NCBI GenBank assembly: GCA_046086225.1
Contig: JBJSXF010000067.1
Location: 1-37,039, forward strand
DNA length: 37,039 nucleotides
Direction: 5' to 3'
DNA from: JBJSXF01 sp046086225
Lineage (GTDB): Bacteria; Actinomycetota; Acidimicrobiia; IMCC26256; PALSA-610
A model generated the notes under the pieces. The model made no database searches, had not been told where the DNA came from, and was given only the letters and a program-made list of their open reading frames with translations. This document shows, piece after piece, positions 19,654-27,500 of the stretch (its first letter is position 1; each line of letters opens with the position of its first letter). The position numbers and the translations under genes were made by a program.

Positions 19654-20969
19654 CGGGTCGCCTCTCCGTCGCGTACCGTCGGGAGCCCGCGCAGGATCGT
19701 GTGCCGAACCCGGCCCGTGAGCTCACGACCTTCCCACGGCGTATTCCGGCTGCGGCTCGCGAGCCGATCCCCCGCCACGATCCAACGGTGCTCTGGATCG
19801 AACACGCACAGGTTGGCCGGGCGGCCGATCGCGACCGGCCCGCCGTGCCCGCCGCTTTCGGGCCCGTCACGGTCGAGACCGACGATGGCCGCCGGCTGCC
19901 ACGAGAGCGCGGCGAGGAGCCGGGCGAACGGGAGGACGCCTTCACGGACGAGCGTCGTATGGGCGACCGCCAGCGCGGTCTCGACCCCGAGCATGCCCGG
20001 CGGCGCCTCCTCGAACGGCACGTCCTTGGTCTCGGGTGAGTGCGGGGCGTGGTCGGTCGCGATCGCGTCGATCGTGCCGTCGATCAGCGCGGCGCGCAGC
20101 CCGGCAACGTCGGCGGGCTCGCGCAGCGGTGGGTTCATCTTGAACACCGGGTCGAAGCCCGCGCAGGCCTCGTCGGTGAGCACGAGGTGCTGGGGCGTGC
20201 ACTCCGCGGTCACCCGGATGCCGGCCGCTTTGCCCGCCCGCACCAGCTCGGCCGAGGTCGCACACGACAGGTGGAGCACGTGGTAGCGGCCACCGGTGAG
20301 GGCCGCGAGCTGGAGGTCGCGGGCGACGATCACGGACTCGGCGGTCGCCGGTCGCCCGGCGATGCCGAGCCGGGCCGACCAGGCCCCCTCGTGCATGTGT
20401 CCACCCCGCACGAGGTCGGGATCCTCGGCGTGCTGGGCGATCACCGCGCCGGGCAGAGCCGACGCGTACTCGAGCGCGCGGCGCATCACGCGGGCGTCGG
20501 CCACGCAGTCGCCGTCGTCTGTGAAGATCCGCACGCCGAGGTCGTAGAGCTCGCCGATCGGGGCGAGCTCCTCCCCCACCCGACCGCGCGTGATGCAGCC
20601 GGCGGGCCGCACCTCGCAGAGCCCAGCGGCCCGGGCCCGCTCGATCACGGAGTGCACCACCGAGGCCTCGTCGATCGGCGGCGTCGTGTTCGGCATGCAC
20701 ACGACCGCGGTGCACCCGCCGAGCGCGGCGGCACGCGCGCCGGTCTCGATGGTCTCGCTGTCCTCGCGGCCCGGTTCCCGGAAGTGCACCTGGATGTCGA
20801 CGAGACCGGGCGTCACGACGCAGCCCTCGGCATCGAGCACGGTGACGCCGGGACCGGGCGCGATCCCGACCGCGACCTCGGTGATGGTGTCATCGACGAT
20901 GCGGACGTCCGCCCGTCGTTCGCCGCCGGCATCGACGACGGTGCCGCCCCGGATCAGGAACTCAGACAA
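19650..20969 (-). CDS. pyrC: Dihydroorotase, class I type, with Gln in the HxH motif
   Basis: PyrC cyclises carbamoyl aspartate to dihydroorotate. The 439 residues carry most metal-site residues: His62, Asp151/Asp152 in FTDDGD, His180 in IAQHAED, His233 in VLHLS, and Asp306 in ATDHAPHSPETK. The first histidine of the usual HxH is Gln60 (DIQVHFREPG). The codon is CAG, so this is real in the read sequence. Some other bacterial dihydroorotases also have Gln there as I recall, so activity is likely kept. The start is a TTG at 20969, supported by GGAGGAGG five bases upstream and overlapping the pyrB end by 8 bases. Confidence 0.95.
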   Translation of the reverse strand: MSEFLIRGGTVVDAGGERRADVRIVDDTITEVAVGIAPGPGVTVLDAEGCVVTPGLVDIQVHFREPGREDSETIETGARAAALGGCTAVVCMPNTTPPIDEASVVHSVIERARAAGLCEVRPAGCITRGRVGEELAPIGELYDLGVRIFTDDGDCVADARVMRRALEYASALPGAVIAQHAEDPDLVRGGHMHEGAWSARLGIAGRPATAESVIVARDLQLAALTGGRYHVLHLSCATSAELVRAGKAAGIRVTAECTPQHLVLTDEACAGFDPVFKMNPPLREPADVAGLRAALIDGTIDAIATDHAPHSPETKDVPFEEAPPGMLGVETALAVAHTTLVREGVLPFARLLAALSWQPAAIVGLDRDGPESGGHGGPVAIGRPANLCVFDPEHRWIVAGDRLASRSRNTPWEGRELTGRVRHTILRGLPTVRDGEATR

Positions 20970-21885
20970 ACTCGCCTCCTCCGAGGAGCGACCAGAGCAC
21001 GGCCATGCGTACGGCGACGCCGTTCGCGACCTGCTCGGTCACCAGGGACCGCGCCGAGTCCACGACCTCGCCCGCGATCTCGATCCCGCGATTCACCGGA
21101 CCCGGGTGCATCACGAGGGTGTCGGGTGCGAGCCGGGCCGCTCGCTCCGCGGTGAGGCCCCAGCGGCTCGTGTACTCGCGGATCGACGGGAACAGCGCCT
21201 CGGCGATCCGCTCGCGCTGGAGGCGCAGCAGGTAGACGACGTCGATCGCGCCGAGCGCCTCGTCGAGGTCGTGGACGACGGTGACCGGCCAGCCCTCGAG
21301 TCGCTCGGGCATCAGCGTCGGGGGTCCGACGAGCACGACCTCGCACCCGAGGGCGTGCAACGCGTGCACATTGCTGCGGGCCACGCGTGAATGCCGGATG
21401 TCACCGACGATGGCGACTCGGCATCCGTCGAGGGACGGACCGCGGTGGGCCCGGAGCGTGTAGGCGTCGAGGAGGGCCTGGGTGGGGTGCTCGTGGCGAC
21501 CGTCACCGGCGTTCACCACGTGCGCGTCGGCCCAGGCCGCGATGCGGTGCGGCGCACCCGACGAGCGGTGCCGCACCACGATCGCGTCGACGCCCATCGC
21601 CTCGATCGTCCGGATCGTGTCCAGCAGCGACTCGCCCTTGCTCACCGAAGAAGTCGCCACCGAGAAGTTCATGGTGTCGGCCGAGAGTCGCTTCGCCGCG
21701 GCTTCGAACGAGAGTCGGGTCCGGGTCGAATCCTCGTAGAAGAGGGAGACGACGGTGCGACCCCGCAGGGCGGGCACCTTCGGCACCTCCCGCTGCATCA
21801 CCCCGGCGAAGGTGGCGGTGAGGTCGAGCATCGCCTCGATGCCGGAGCGACCGCCGAGGTCGCCGATCGAGAGGAGGTGCCTCAC
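20962..21885 (-). CDS. pyrB: Aspartate carbamoyltransferase catalytic subunit
   Basis: PyrB joins carbamoyl phosphate and aspartate. The 307 residues contain LFYEDSTRTRLSFE (48-61) with the carbamoyl-phosphate loop STRTR, the mobile-loop motif SVSKGESLLDT, NAGDGRHEHPTQALLD and MHPGPVNRG. No pyrI regulatory chain is present, and control probably rests on PyrR. The GTG start at 21885 overlaps the pyrR stop as GTGA. The order pyrR-pyrB-pyrC-carA-carB is the same as in Mycobacterium and Bacillus. Confidence 0.97.
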   Translation of the reverse strand: MRHLLSIGDLGGRSGIEAMLDLTATFAGVMQREVPKVPALRGRTVVSLFYEDSTRTRLSFEAAAKRLSADTMNFSVATSSVSKGESLLDTIRTIEAMGVDAIVVRHRSSGAPHRIAAWADAHVVNAGDGRHEHPTQALLDAYTLRAHRGPSLDGCRVAIVGDIRHSRVARSNVHALHALGCEVVLVGPPTLMPERLEGWPVTVVHDLDEALGAIDVVYLLRLQRERIAEALFPSIREYTSRWGLTAERAARLAPDTLVMHPGPVNRGIEIAGEVVDSARSLVTEQVANGVAVRMAVLWSLLGGGEFV

Positions 21886-22445
21886 GCCGCATCCCCCCAG
21901 AGCTCGACGCCGTCGATCCCGCCGTCGACTTCGGCGAGCCGGACCCGGACGTCCTCGGCGAGGCGGGTCGGCAGGTTCTTGCCGACGTAATCGGCCCGCA
22001 ACGGGAGCTCGCGGTGACCGCGGTCGATCAGGACGGCGAGCTGCACGGCCGCCGGACGCCCGAACTCGCCCAGCGCGTTCAGCGCGGCGCGTGCGGTGCG
22101 ACCGGTGAACAGCACGTCGTCGACGAGTACGACGACCCGCCCGGCGCAGTCGGGGACCTCGCTCGGTCCGAGCGGCGCGACCGGCCGGAGCCCGATGTCG
22201 TCACGGAAGAACGCGACGTCGAGCGCACCCACCGGCGGGGCGACCGTCTCGAAGGTGCCGATCGCTGCGGCGAGCCGACGGGCGACGGCGACGCCCCGGG
22301 TGTAGAGGCCGACCAGCACGACCTGCTCGGCGCCGTGGTTGCGCTCGACGATCTCGTGGGCGATACGAGTCAGGGCCCGACGCAGGTCGTCGGCGTCGAA
22401 CACCCGCGTCCGCAGGACCGGTTCCGCGTGTTCGCTCGCGTCCAT
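21882..22445 (-). CDS. pyrR: Pyrimidine operon regulator / uracil phosphoribosyltransferase PyrR
   Basis: PyrR is an RNA-binding repressor of pyr genes that senses UMP/UTP against PRPP and may also have uracil phosphoribosyltransferase activity. Its 187 residues have the PRTase fold with the PRPP loop VVLVDDVLFTGRT (105-117), LVGLYTRGVAVA near residues 44-55, and VDVAFFRDD-like LDVAFFRDD. The ATG at 22445 has a strong GGAGGAG three bases upstream. Directly ahead of that lies an RNA segment matching the PyrR binding loop, so the protein probably represses its own translation and, through coupling, the downstream genes. It is separated by 19 bases from the transglutaminase stop. Confidence 0.96.
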   Translation of the reverse strand: MDASEHAEPVLRTRVFDADDLRRALTRIAHEIVERNHGAEQVVLVGLYTRGVAVARRLAAAIGTFETVAPPVGALDVAFFRDDIGLRPVAPLGPSEVPDCAGRVVVLVDDVLFTGRTARAALNALGEFGRPAAVQLAVLIDRGHRELPLRADYVGKNLPTRLAEDVRVRLAEVDGGIDGVELWGDAA

Positions 22446-22457
22446 GGGCTCCTCCGT

Positions 22458-22478
22458 AGGGACCTCACGGGATCCCCT
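22458..22478 (-). promoter_or_regulatory. PyrR RNA-binding loop overlapping the transglutaminase stop codon
   Basis: The minus-strand RNA at 22461-22474 reads GAUCCCGUGAGGUC. It matches the PyrR consensus ARUCCNGNGAGGYU at 12 of 14 positions. The two mismatches are the first and last bases, which would pair and have changed together (A-U to G-C). It folds as a lower stem AGGG/CCCU (22458-22478), an internal GAU/U bulge, an upper CC/GG stem and the loop CGUGA. The UGA in the loop is the stop codon of the upstream gene. The site ends two bases before the pyrR Shine-Dalgarno sequence, so PyrR binding should block ribosome entry, as described in mycobacteria. Confidence 0.8.
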
Positions 22479-24267
22479 TCACGGCTTCCGCCGAGGATAC
22501 CAGGCGCTCCGCCTCGCGCCGATCGGCCGACGTCACCCCACCGGGCGAGAAGGCCTCGGAATCGAGCGCCGCTCCGACGGCGACGAGTTCGGGCTGCTCG
22601 AGCCGGTCGGCCAACGCCCGGACGTACTCGGGGGCGGTCTCGTCGGCGCGCCGCCGTCGCCCGACCCGCCGGCCGACGCGTTCGAGTCGATGGAGGGTCG
22701 TCGCCCCCCAGCTCGCGGCCCGAGTCCGGCGCATCCGCCCGCGCCGCCGCACGGCCGGCGCCACCAGTGCGAGCCCGAGGGCGAGCCCGCCGACCACCGC
22801 GAGCGCCGGGAGGGCACGCCGCACGGCACCCGACCAGGAACGGTCGCCCACCGCCTCCCCCGCGAGCGGGACGGCCGCGGTCGGGTCGAACCCCTGCCAC
22901 CCGATGCCCGGGAACCAGATCTCGGCCCAGGCGTGGGCGTCGCGCTCGCGCACCACGAAGCGACCGGTGAGCGGGTCGCGCATCCCCGGCACGAACCCCG
23001 TCGCCAGCCGGGCCGGGATGCCGACGCTGCGAGCCATCACCACGAGGCTGCTCGCGATCTGCTCGCACCAGCCGATCCGACTGCGGAACAGGAAGTCGTC
23101 GACGACGTCCGTTCCCGGCGGGGCCGTCGGCGCGTCGATCGAGTACGTCGTGTTCTCCCCCAGCCAGGCCTCGAACGCCCGGATCCGGTCGTAGCGGTTG
23201 GCGAGCGGCGCGGCGAGACGTCGGGCGAGGGCCTGCACCCGGGCCGAGGTCGCCGCCGGCACCGCCAGGTACCGGTCGGCGAGCCAGTCCGGGAGCGGCG
23301 CGCCCGTCGCCGCCCGGAGGTCGGCCTCGGTCGCCGCGATCCGCCGGCTCGTCACCGTGTAGACCGCGCCCTGCCCGAACGCGTTCGCGTCGAGACCGGC
23401 CACGAACACCGAGCCGTCGGCCCGGGCCCGGAGGTAGCGGTCGGTCTCCACGATCCGGGCACTCGGCGCAGCGAAGACGAGATTCGAGAACCCGCCCTCG
23501 AACCGGAAGGTCTGCCGGAGATCCTCACCTCGTTCGGCGCCGGGCTCGAGCGCGGGCACGAGGACGGTCGTCGGTGACGGACGCCGGAGGGCGAACAGGC
23601 GGGCGTCGCTGCGCCGCCACCGCTGTCCGTCCCAGGTGTCGAAGGTCTCGCCCCGCCAGAAGTCGGGGCGCTCGGCCTCGACGGTGAAGACCACCCGGTC
23701 GGTGAGCCGGGGCCGGGTGGTCATGTCGAGCTCCTCGGTGGTGCGGAGCGACGCCGCGCCCCGCACGACGTCACCGACACCCGGCTCGCGACCCGCCACG
23801 ACCGAGCGCCCGAGATGCTCCGAGGCGAGCGGCACCCCGATCGCGACCGCCACGGTCGCGACCACCCCCACGAGCACCGAGGCCCGCAGCACCTCGCGAC
23901 CCCGTGTCGCGAACGGCCGTGCCCCGGCGACCGTCGGCATCGATTCGGCTCCGAGGCGCTCGAGCACGACGAGGGTGACGAGGGATGCTGCCGCCCACAC
24001 CACGAGGAGGGCGCTCCGATGCGGACTGCTGCCCGAAGCATGGCGGAGCACGCCGAGCCCTCCGGCGACGAGGAGCAGCACGACGGAGCGCCGGGTCGGC
24101 ACCGACGGGAGCGCGAGGACGGTGAGCAGGGCGGCAAGCGACCCCGCTCCGATCCCGAGCAGCGACGACACCCCCATGCGCTCGGCCGCCATCGCCCCGA
24201 CGGCCCCCAACGCCATTGCCGCCGGGATCGCGACCGCGAGCCGTCCCTCCCGGGTGGCCCCGGTCAC
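22465..24267 (-). CDS. Membrane-anchored transglutaminase-like protein (DUF3488/DUF4129 layout)
   Basis: The 600-residue protein has about five membrane helices at the N-terminus (roughly 10-27, 35-53, 61-74, 85-102, 127-147), then a long extracytoplasmic region with a transglutaminase-type cysteine peptidase fold. The catalytic triad is visible: Cys401 in GWCEQIASSLVVMARSVGIP, His445 in DAHAWAEIW, Asp461 in GWQGFDPT. A final helix (about 485-506) and a cytosolic DUF4129-like tail follow. The GTG at 24267 was chosen because it overlaps the DUF58 stop as GTGA. With moxR and the DUF58 gene it forms a widespread cassette of unknown substrate, perhaps acting on cell-surface proteins. Confidence 0.9.
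   Translation of the reverse strand: MTGATREGRLAVAIPAAMALGAVGAMAAERMGVSSLLGIGAGSLAALLTVLALPSVPTRRSVVLLLVAGGLGVLRHASGSSPHRSALLVVWAAASLVTLVVLERLGAESMPTVAGARPFATRGREVLRASVLVGVVATVAVAIGVPLASEHLGRSVVAGREPGVGDVVRGAASLRTTEELDMTTRPRLTDRVVFTVEAERPDFWRGETFDTWDGQRWRRSDARLFALRRPSPTTVLVPALEPGAERGEDLRQTFRFEGGFSNLVFAAPSARIVETDRYLRARADGSVFVAGLDANAFGQGAVYTVTSRRIAATEADLRAATGAPLPDWLADRYLAVPAATSARVQALARRLAAPLANRYDRIRAFEAWLGENTTYSIDAPTAPPGTDVVDDFLFRSRIGWCEQIASSLVVMARSVGIPARLATGFVPGMRDPLTGRFVVRERDAHAWAEIWFPGIGWQGFDPTAAVPLAGEAVGDRSWSGAVRRALPALAVVGGLALGLALVAPAVRRRGRMRRTRAASWGATTLHRLERVGRRVGRRRRADETAPEYVRALADRLEQPELVAVGAALDSEAFSPGGVTSADRREAERLVSSAEAVKGIP
22494..22499 (-). promoter_or_regulatory. Candidate pyr operon -10 box inside the transglutaminase gene
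   Basis: TATCCT on the minus strand lies 16 bases before the PyrR-loop stem and would start a transcript near 22487, giving a leader of about 42 bases holding the complete loop and the Shine-Dalgarno sequence. No clear -35 is visible. Read-through from the moxR cassette is the alternative source of pyr mRNA. Confidence 0.35.
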
Positions 24268-25211
24268 GTCGCCGCTCCCGCCCGGTGCACGGTCCAGCCC
24301 GGGGGCGGCATGGGCACGGGGCCACGTCCGGCCCGGGCCAGGCGCCGCCCGAGCTCCCGGCGGTCGGCGACTTCGGCGCCGACCGGGCCCGCATCCTCGG
24401 CCGTGCCGAGCCACACGCGACCCCCGGCCTCGAGCACGGCCACACCGACGCTCATCGCATCGACGGCCGCCGCCTCGTCCCCCGGTCCACCGAGACCGAC
24501 CGTTATCGCGATCCCCGAGGCCGGAGGCGGCTCGACCTCACGAACGTGGAGCGCGCCGCGCCGTGCGCTCGTCGGCCAGTGCACGTCGCGCGCCGGATCG
24601 CCGGCGACGTACTCGCGCACGGACCGTACGGTGTCGCCACGGCCGATCCCGCCGCGACCGGATGCCGACCGCACGTGATCGTCGGGCGCGAGTCCCGGTG
24701 CCACGGCGGACCGTTCGAGTCGGGGCGCGACGTGCATCGGTCGGGGCAGGACAACGGTGTACGTCCGAACCCGCACGAAGATGCCGAGCGGCGCCGAGGA
24801 TCGCAGCTGCACCCGAACGGTCCGGGCGACGCCTCGGGTCACCGGGCGGTACGCCACCGTCACCGTCGCCGGGAGGGCCGTGCGCCGCCAGGGACCGACG
24901 ACATCGGCCGACCTGATCTCGACCCGACCGCGACCCGAGAGCTCGACCCGGAGCGGAACCACCGCGCCTGCCACCGCATCGGCCGGCGCGGTCGCCGTGA
25001 CCCGCACCCGCGCGAGGGCCGCAACCGGCCACCAGACCCCGGCCACGAAGCACGCGAAGGCGAAGACCCCCACCGCCGTGGTCGCGGGCTCGCCCACCGC
25101 CGCCCCACCCGCGATGCCGTAGACGGCGAGCGCGAAGCAGCAGACCGCAACCACCGTGAACTCCCCGGGACCGGAGGCCGACGCCGTGCGCCGGACGGTC
25201 CGGCGACTCAC
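24264..25211 (-). CDS. DUF58 domain membrane protein
   Basis: This 315-residue protein has two N-terminal membrane helices (about 18-35 and 44-66) and a DUF58 domain identified by REYVAGDPARDVHWPTSARR (199-218) and the following LHVREVE. The region after it resembles a degenerate von Willebrand A-like fold, as in other DUF58 proteins. The GTG at 25211 overlaps the moxR stop as GTGA; the open frame upstream is out of phase with moxR. DUF58 proteins are almost always encoded next to a MoxR ATPase, which is thought to act on them as a chaperone. The exact function is unknown. Confidence 0.9.
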   Translation of the reverse strand: MSRRTVRRTASASGPGEFTVVAVCCFALAVYGIAGGAAVGEPATTAVGVFAFACFVAGVWWPVAALARVRVTATAPADAVAGAVVPLRVELSGRGRVEIRSADVVGPWRRTALPATVTVAYRPVTRGVARTVRVQLRSSAPLGIFVRVRTYTVVLPRPMHVAPRLERSAVAPGLAPDDHVRSASGRGGIGRGDTVRSVREYVAGDPARDVHWPTSARRGALHVREVEPPPASGIAITVGLGGPGDEAAAVDAMSVGVAVLEAGGRVWLGTAEDAGPVGAEVADRRELGRRLARAGRGPVPMPPPGWTVHRAGAAT

Positions 25212-26176
25212 GGCACGGGCGCGGCGACCGCAGCGACGACGTCGCCCACCACCCGCGAACCGGTCACGAGGTCGGGCCCGTCGCTCGTCACGATTCGGTG
25301 CGCGAGCGCGTGCGCCGCCACCGCCTTCACATCGTCGGGGGTCACGAAGTCGCGGCCGACGACCGTGGCTCGGGCTCGGGCCGCAGCGAGCAGCCCGATG
25401 GCTGCTCGGGGGGATGCCCCCAGCGTCACCTCGGGATGGGCGTGGGTCGCGTCGACGACATCGAGGACATAGTCGAGGACCGCCGGCGCACAGTGCACGG
25501 CGCCGACCGCGGCGATCGTCGCCGCGATCTCGGCCGGATCGGTGACCGGCACGATGCGGGCGAGCCCGGCCGTCCCCCCGTTCCCGGCGAGGATCTCGCG
25601 AGCTGCGGCCCGCGGCGGACGCCCGAGCGTGCAGACCAGCGAGAATCGGTCGAGCTGGCTCTCGGGGAGCGGGAAGGTTCCCGACGCCCCGAACGGATTC
25701 TGGGTGGCGACGAGGAGGAACGGGTCGGGGAGGCGGTGCGAGGTGCCGTCGACGGTGACCTGGCGCTCCTCCATCGGCTCGAGCAGGGCCGACTGGGTAC
25801 GCGGCGACGTGCGGTTGACCTCGTCGACGAGCACCACGTTGGCGAAGAGCGGACCCGGGCGGAACTGCCATTCACCCGAGGCCGGGCTGTAGACCGAGGT
25901 GCCCGTGACATCGGCGGGGAGGAGGTCGGGGGTGCACTGGACCCGACCGACCCGGCCGCCGATCGCGGCGGCCAGCGACTTGGCGAGGAGGGTCTTGCCC
26001 GTCCCCGGCACCCCTTCGAGCAGCAGGTGCCCACCGGCGAGGAGCGCGACCACGGCGATCCCGACCGCATCGTCGGCGCCGCGCATCGCCCCGGACACCG
26101 CACCGAAGACCGCCACCGCGACGTCACGCGGATCCCGCCGGATCGAACCCGGGGCGCGATCGACGGGCGCGGTCAT
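25208..26176 (-). CDS. MoxR-family AAA+ ATPase
   Basis: MoxR ATPases are proposed to act as chaperones that mature or insert cofactors into VWA/DUF58 partner proteins. The 322 residues show Walker A GVPGTGKT (55-62), Walker B VVLVDEVNR (114-122, Asp118 and Glu119), the sensor ATQNPFGASGTFPLPESQLD, and a C-terminal lid domain with GASPRAAIGLLAAARA. The ATG at 26176 has no Shine-Dalgarno sequence. Instead a TAGCCT box ends 8 bases before it, so this gene probably begins a leaderless transcript for moxR-DUF58-transglutaminase, possibly reading into pyrR. Confidence 0.93.
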   Translation of the reverse strand: MTAPVDRAPGSIRRDPRDVAVAVFGAVSGAMRGADDAVGIAVVALLAGGHLLLEGVPGTGKTLLAKSLAAAIGGRVGRVQCTPDLLPADVTGTSVYSPASGEWQFRPGPLFANVVLVDEVNRTSPRTQSALLEPMEERQVTVDGTSHRLPDPFLLVATQNPFGASGTFPLPESQLDRFSLVCTLGRPPRAAAREILAGNGGTAGLARIVPVTDPAEIAATIAAVGAVHCAPAVLDYVLDVVDATHAHPEVTLGASPRAAIGLLAAARARATVVGRDFVTPDDVKAVAAHALAHRIVTSDGPDLVTGSRVVGDVVAAVAAPVP

Positions 26177-26184
26177 GGGGTGGG

Positions 26185-26190
26185 AGGCTA
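26185..26190 (-). promoter_or_regulatory. Candidate leaderless promoter (-10) of moxR
   Basis: In the 48-base gap before moxR, TAGCCT is followed by CCCACCCC and the ATG. No ribosome-binding sequence exists. The same hexamer, also followed by a C-rich run, precedes pilD at 35817-35822. A TANNNT box at 7-9 bases from the start codon is typical of leaderless actinobacterial transcripts. Confidence 0.45.
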
Positions 26191-26224
26191 GGTGACGATC
26201 CGGTGCCCGTTCGGGTCGCCCGGG

Positions 26225-26743
26225 TCAGTCCGGGCCGTCGTCCTCACCCGCTTCGGGCATCAGCCCGAGAACGACGTCGACGATCTCGCCGAGCACCGCG
26301 GTGAGCAGCACGTACCGCTGGTAGCCGGGCTCCCGGGGGTCGCCGCGCCCGACCTCGAGGTCCTCGTCGGAGAGCCCGAGCTCGGTGCCGATCCACAGCC
26401 GGGCGTCGTTGCACACGGTCATCCAACGGGCCCCGTCACCGAGCGGGACCGCGTAGGCACCTCGTCGGGCGCGCGTCGCGGCGGCCAGATCACCCCGCAC
26501 GGCCGCGATCGCCGCAAGGCGGTCGGCCACCAGACCGTCGCGCCGCGAGAGACGCCAGAAGGTCTCGGCGGCGTCTTCGGTGGGGTCCAGGTACGCCCGG
26601 GGGAAGAGTCGCTCCCCCACTGCGCCGTCGGGATCGGTGACGCGTCCCTCGAGCTCGGCGAAGATCCGGTCGAGCTCGGCGATCACCTCGGTCGCCATGA
26701 GCATCTCGAGCGCACCGGGCTCCCCCGCCACCGCCGGGCTCAC
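26225..26743 (-). CDS. DUF2017 family protein
   Basis: The 172-residue protein has no known function. It is soluble and mostly helical, with an acidic stretch near the start (VIAELDRIFAELEGRVTDPDG) and a C-terminal region, ARLWIGTELGLSDEDLE, then PGYQRYVLLTAVLGEIVDVVL, typical of DUF2017. The GTG at 26743 overlaps the clpS stop as GTGA; that overlap decides the start. DUF2017 genes sit directly behind clpS in many actinobacteria, which suggests a link to ClpS/ClpP-dependent proteolysis (inferred from neighbourhood only). Confidence 0.8.
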   Translation of the reverse strand: MSPAVAGEPGALEMLMATEVIAELDRIFAELEGRVTDPDGAVGERLFPRAYLDPTEDAAETFWRLSRRDGLVADRLAAIAAVRGDLAAATRARRGAYAVPLGDGARWMTVCNDARLWIGTELGLSDEDLEVGRGDPREPGYQRYVLLTAVLGEIVDVVLGLMPEAGEDDGPD

Positions 26744-27057
26744 GGCGCGTCGTCGCGCTGGAGGGTCGCCCACAACCCGTGGGCGTGCAGACGGGCGACA
26801 TCCGCCTCGCACTTCTCCCGCGGGCCACTGGCCACGACGGCCCGGCCCTCGTTGTGCACCTGGAGCATGAGCCGGGTCGCCTTGGCCCGCGAGTACCCGA
26901 AGAGCCGTTGGAACACCATCACGACGTAGTTCATGAGGTTGACCGGATCGTTCCAGACGATGACGACCCAGGGCCGGTCGAGCCGGACGTCGGTGCCGCC
27001 GAGCAGCTCCTCGACGGTGTCGGGGACGACGATCTCCTCGACACCCGGCGCACTCAT
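26740..27057 (-). CDS. clpS: ATP-dependent Clp protease adaptor ClpS
   Basis: ClpS delivers N-end-rule substrates to the ClpA/ClpC-ClpP protease. The 105 residues include the substrate-binding segment VIVWNDPVNLMNYVVMVF (32-49) with the conserved Asn-Asp pair, then ATRLMLQVHNEGRAVVASG, where the conserved histidine lies. The flexible N-terminal tail is about 25 residues. The ATG overlaps the nusB stop as ATGA, and the stop overlaps the DUF2017 start. The call is secure. Confidence 0.95.
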   Translation of the reverse strand: MSAPGVEEIVVPDTVEELLGGTDVRLDRPWVVIVWNDPVNLMNYVVMVFQRLFGYSRAKATRLMLQVHNEGRAVVASGPREKCEADVARLHAHGLWATLQRDDAP

Positions 27058-27467
27058 GAAGCCTCCGCGGCTCCGGGTCCGCGCAGGTCGTCGGCGAGCC
27101 GGGCGAGCAGCCCGTTCACGAAGCGACCGGAGTCCCGGGTGGAGAACTCACGGGCGAGGGCCACCGCCTCGGTGATGACGACGGCGGTCGGCGTCTCGGG
27201 TACCCAGCCCAGCTCGAACGCGCCGAGCCGGAGGAGGGCCCGGTCGAGTACGGGCATGCGCTCGAGCGCCCAATGTTCGGAATAGCGCCGGATGAGCACG
27301 TCGATCTCGTCGCGGTGCTCCTCGGCCCCCGCGAAGAGCAGCCGGGCGAAGTCGTCGGGCGGCACCGGGAGTTCGGCGAGCAGCGCCGCGGCATCGAGGC
27401 CCCGCTGCTCCGACTCGTACGCGAGCTCGAGCGCGCGCTCACGGGCCGCGTGCCGGGAGACGCCCAT
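27054..27467 (-). CDS. nusB: Transcription antitermination factor NusB
   Basis: NusB binds boxA RNA with NusE and prevents early termination of rRNA transcripts. The 137 residues are all-helical and normal in length: SRHAARERALELAYESEQRG at the N-terminus, then RYSEHWALERMPVLDRALLR (61-80), PTAVVITEAVALAREFST and FVNGLLARLADDLR. The ATG at 27467 lies 33 bases after the efp stop and has only a weak Shine-Dalgarno sequence. The efp-nusB order matches mycobacteria. Confidence 0.96.
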   Translation of the reverse strand: MGVSRHAARERALELAYESEQRGLDAAALLAELPVPPDDFARLLFAGAEEHRDEIDVLIRRYSEHWALERMPVLDRALLRLGAFELGWVPETPTAVVITEAVALAREFSTRDSGRFVNGLLARLADDLRGPGAAEAS

Positions 27468-27500
27468 CGCTCGTCGTCGCCTCGCGCCCCGGCCCGACCC

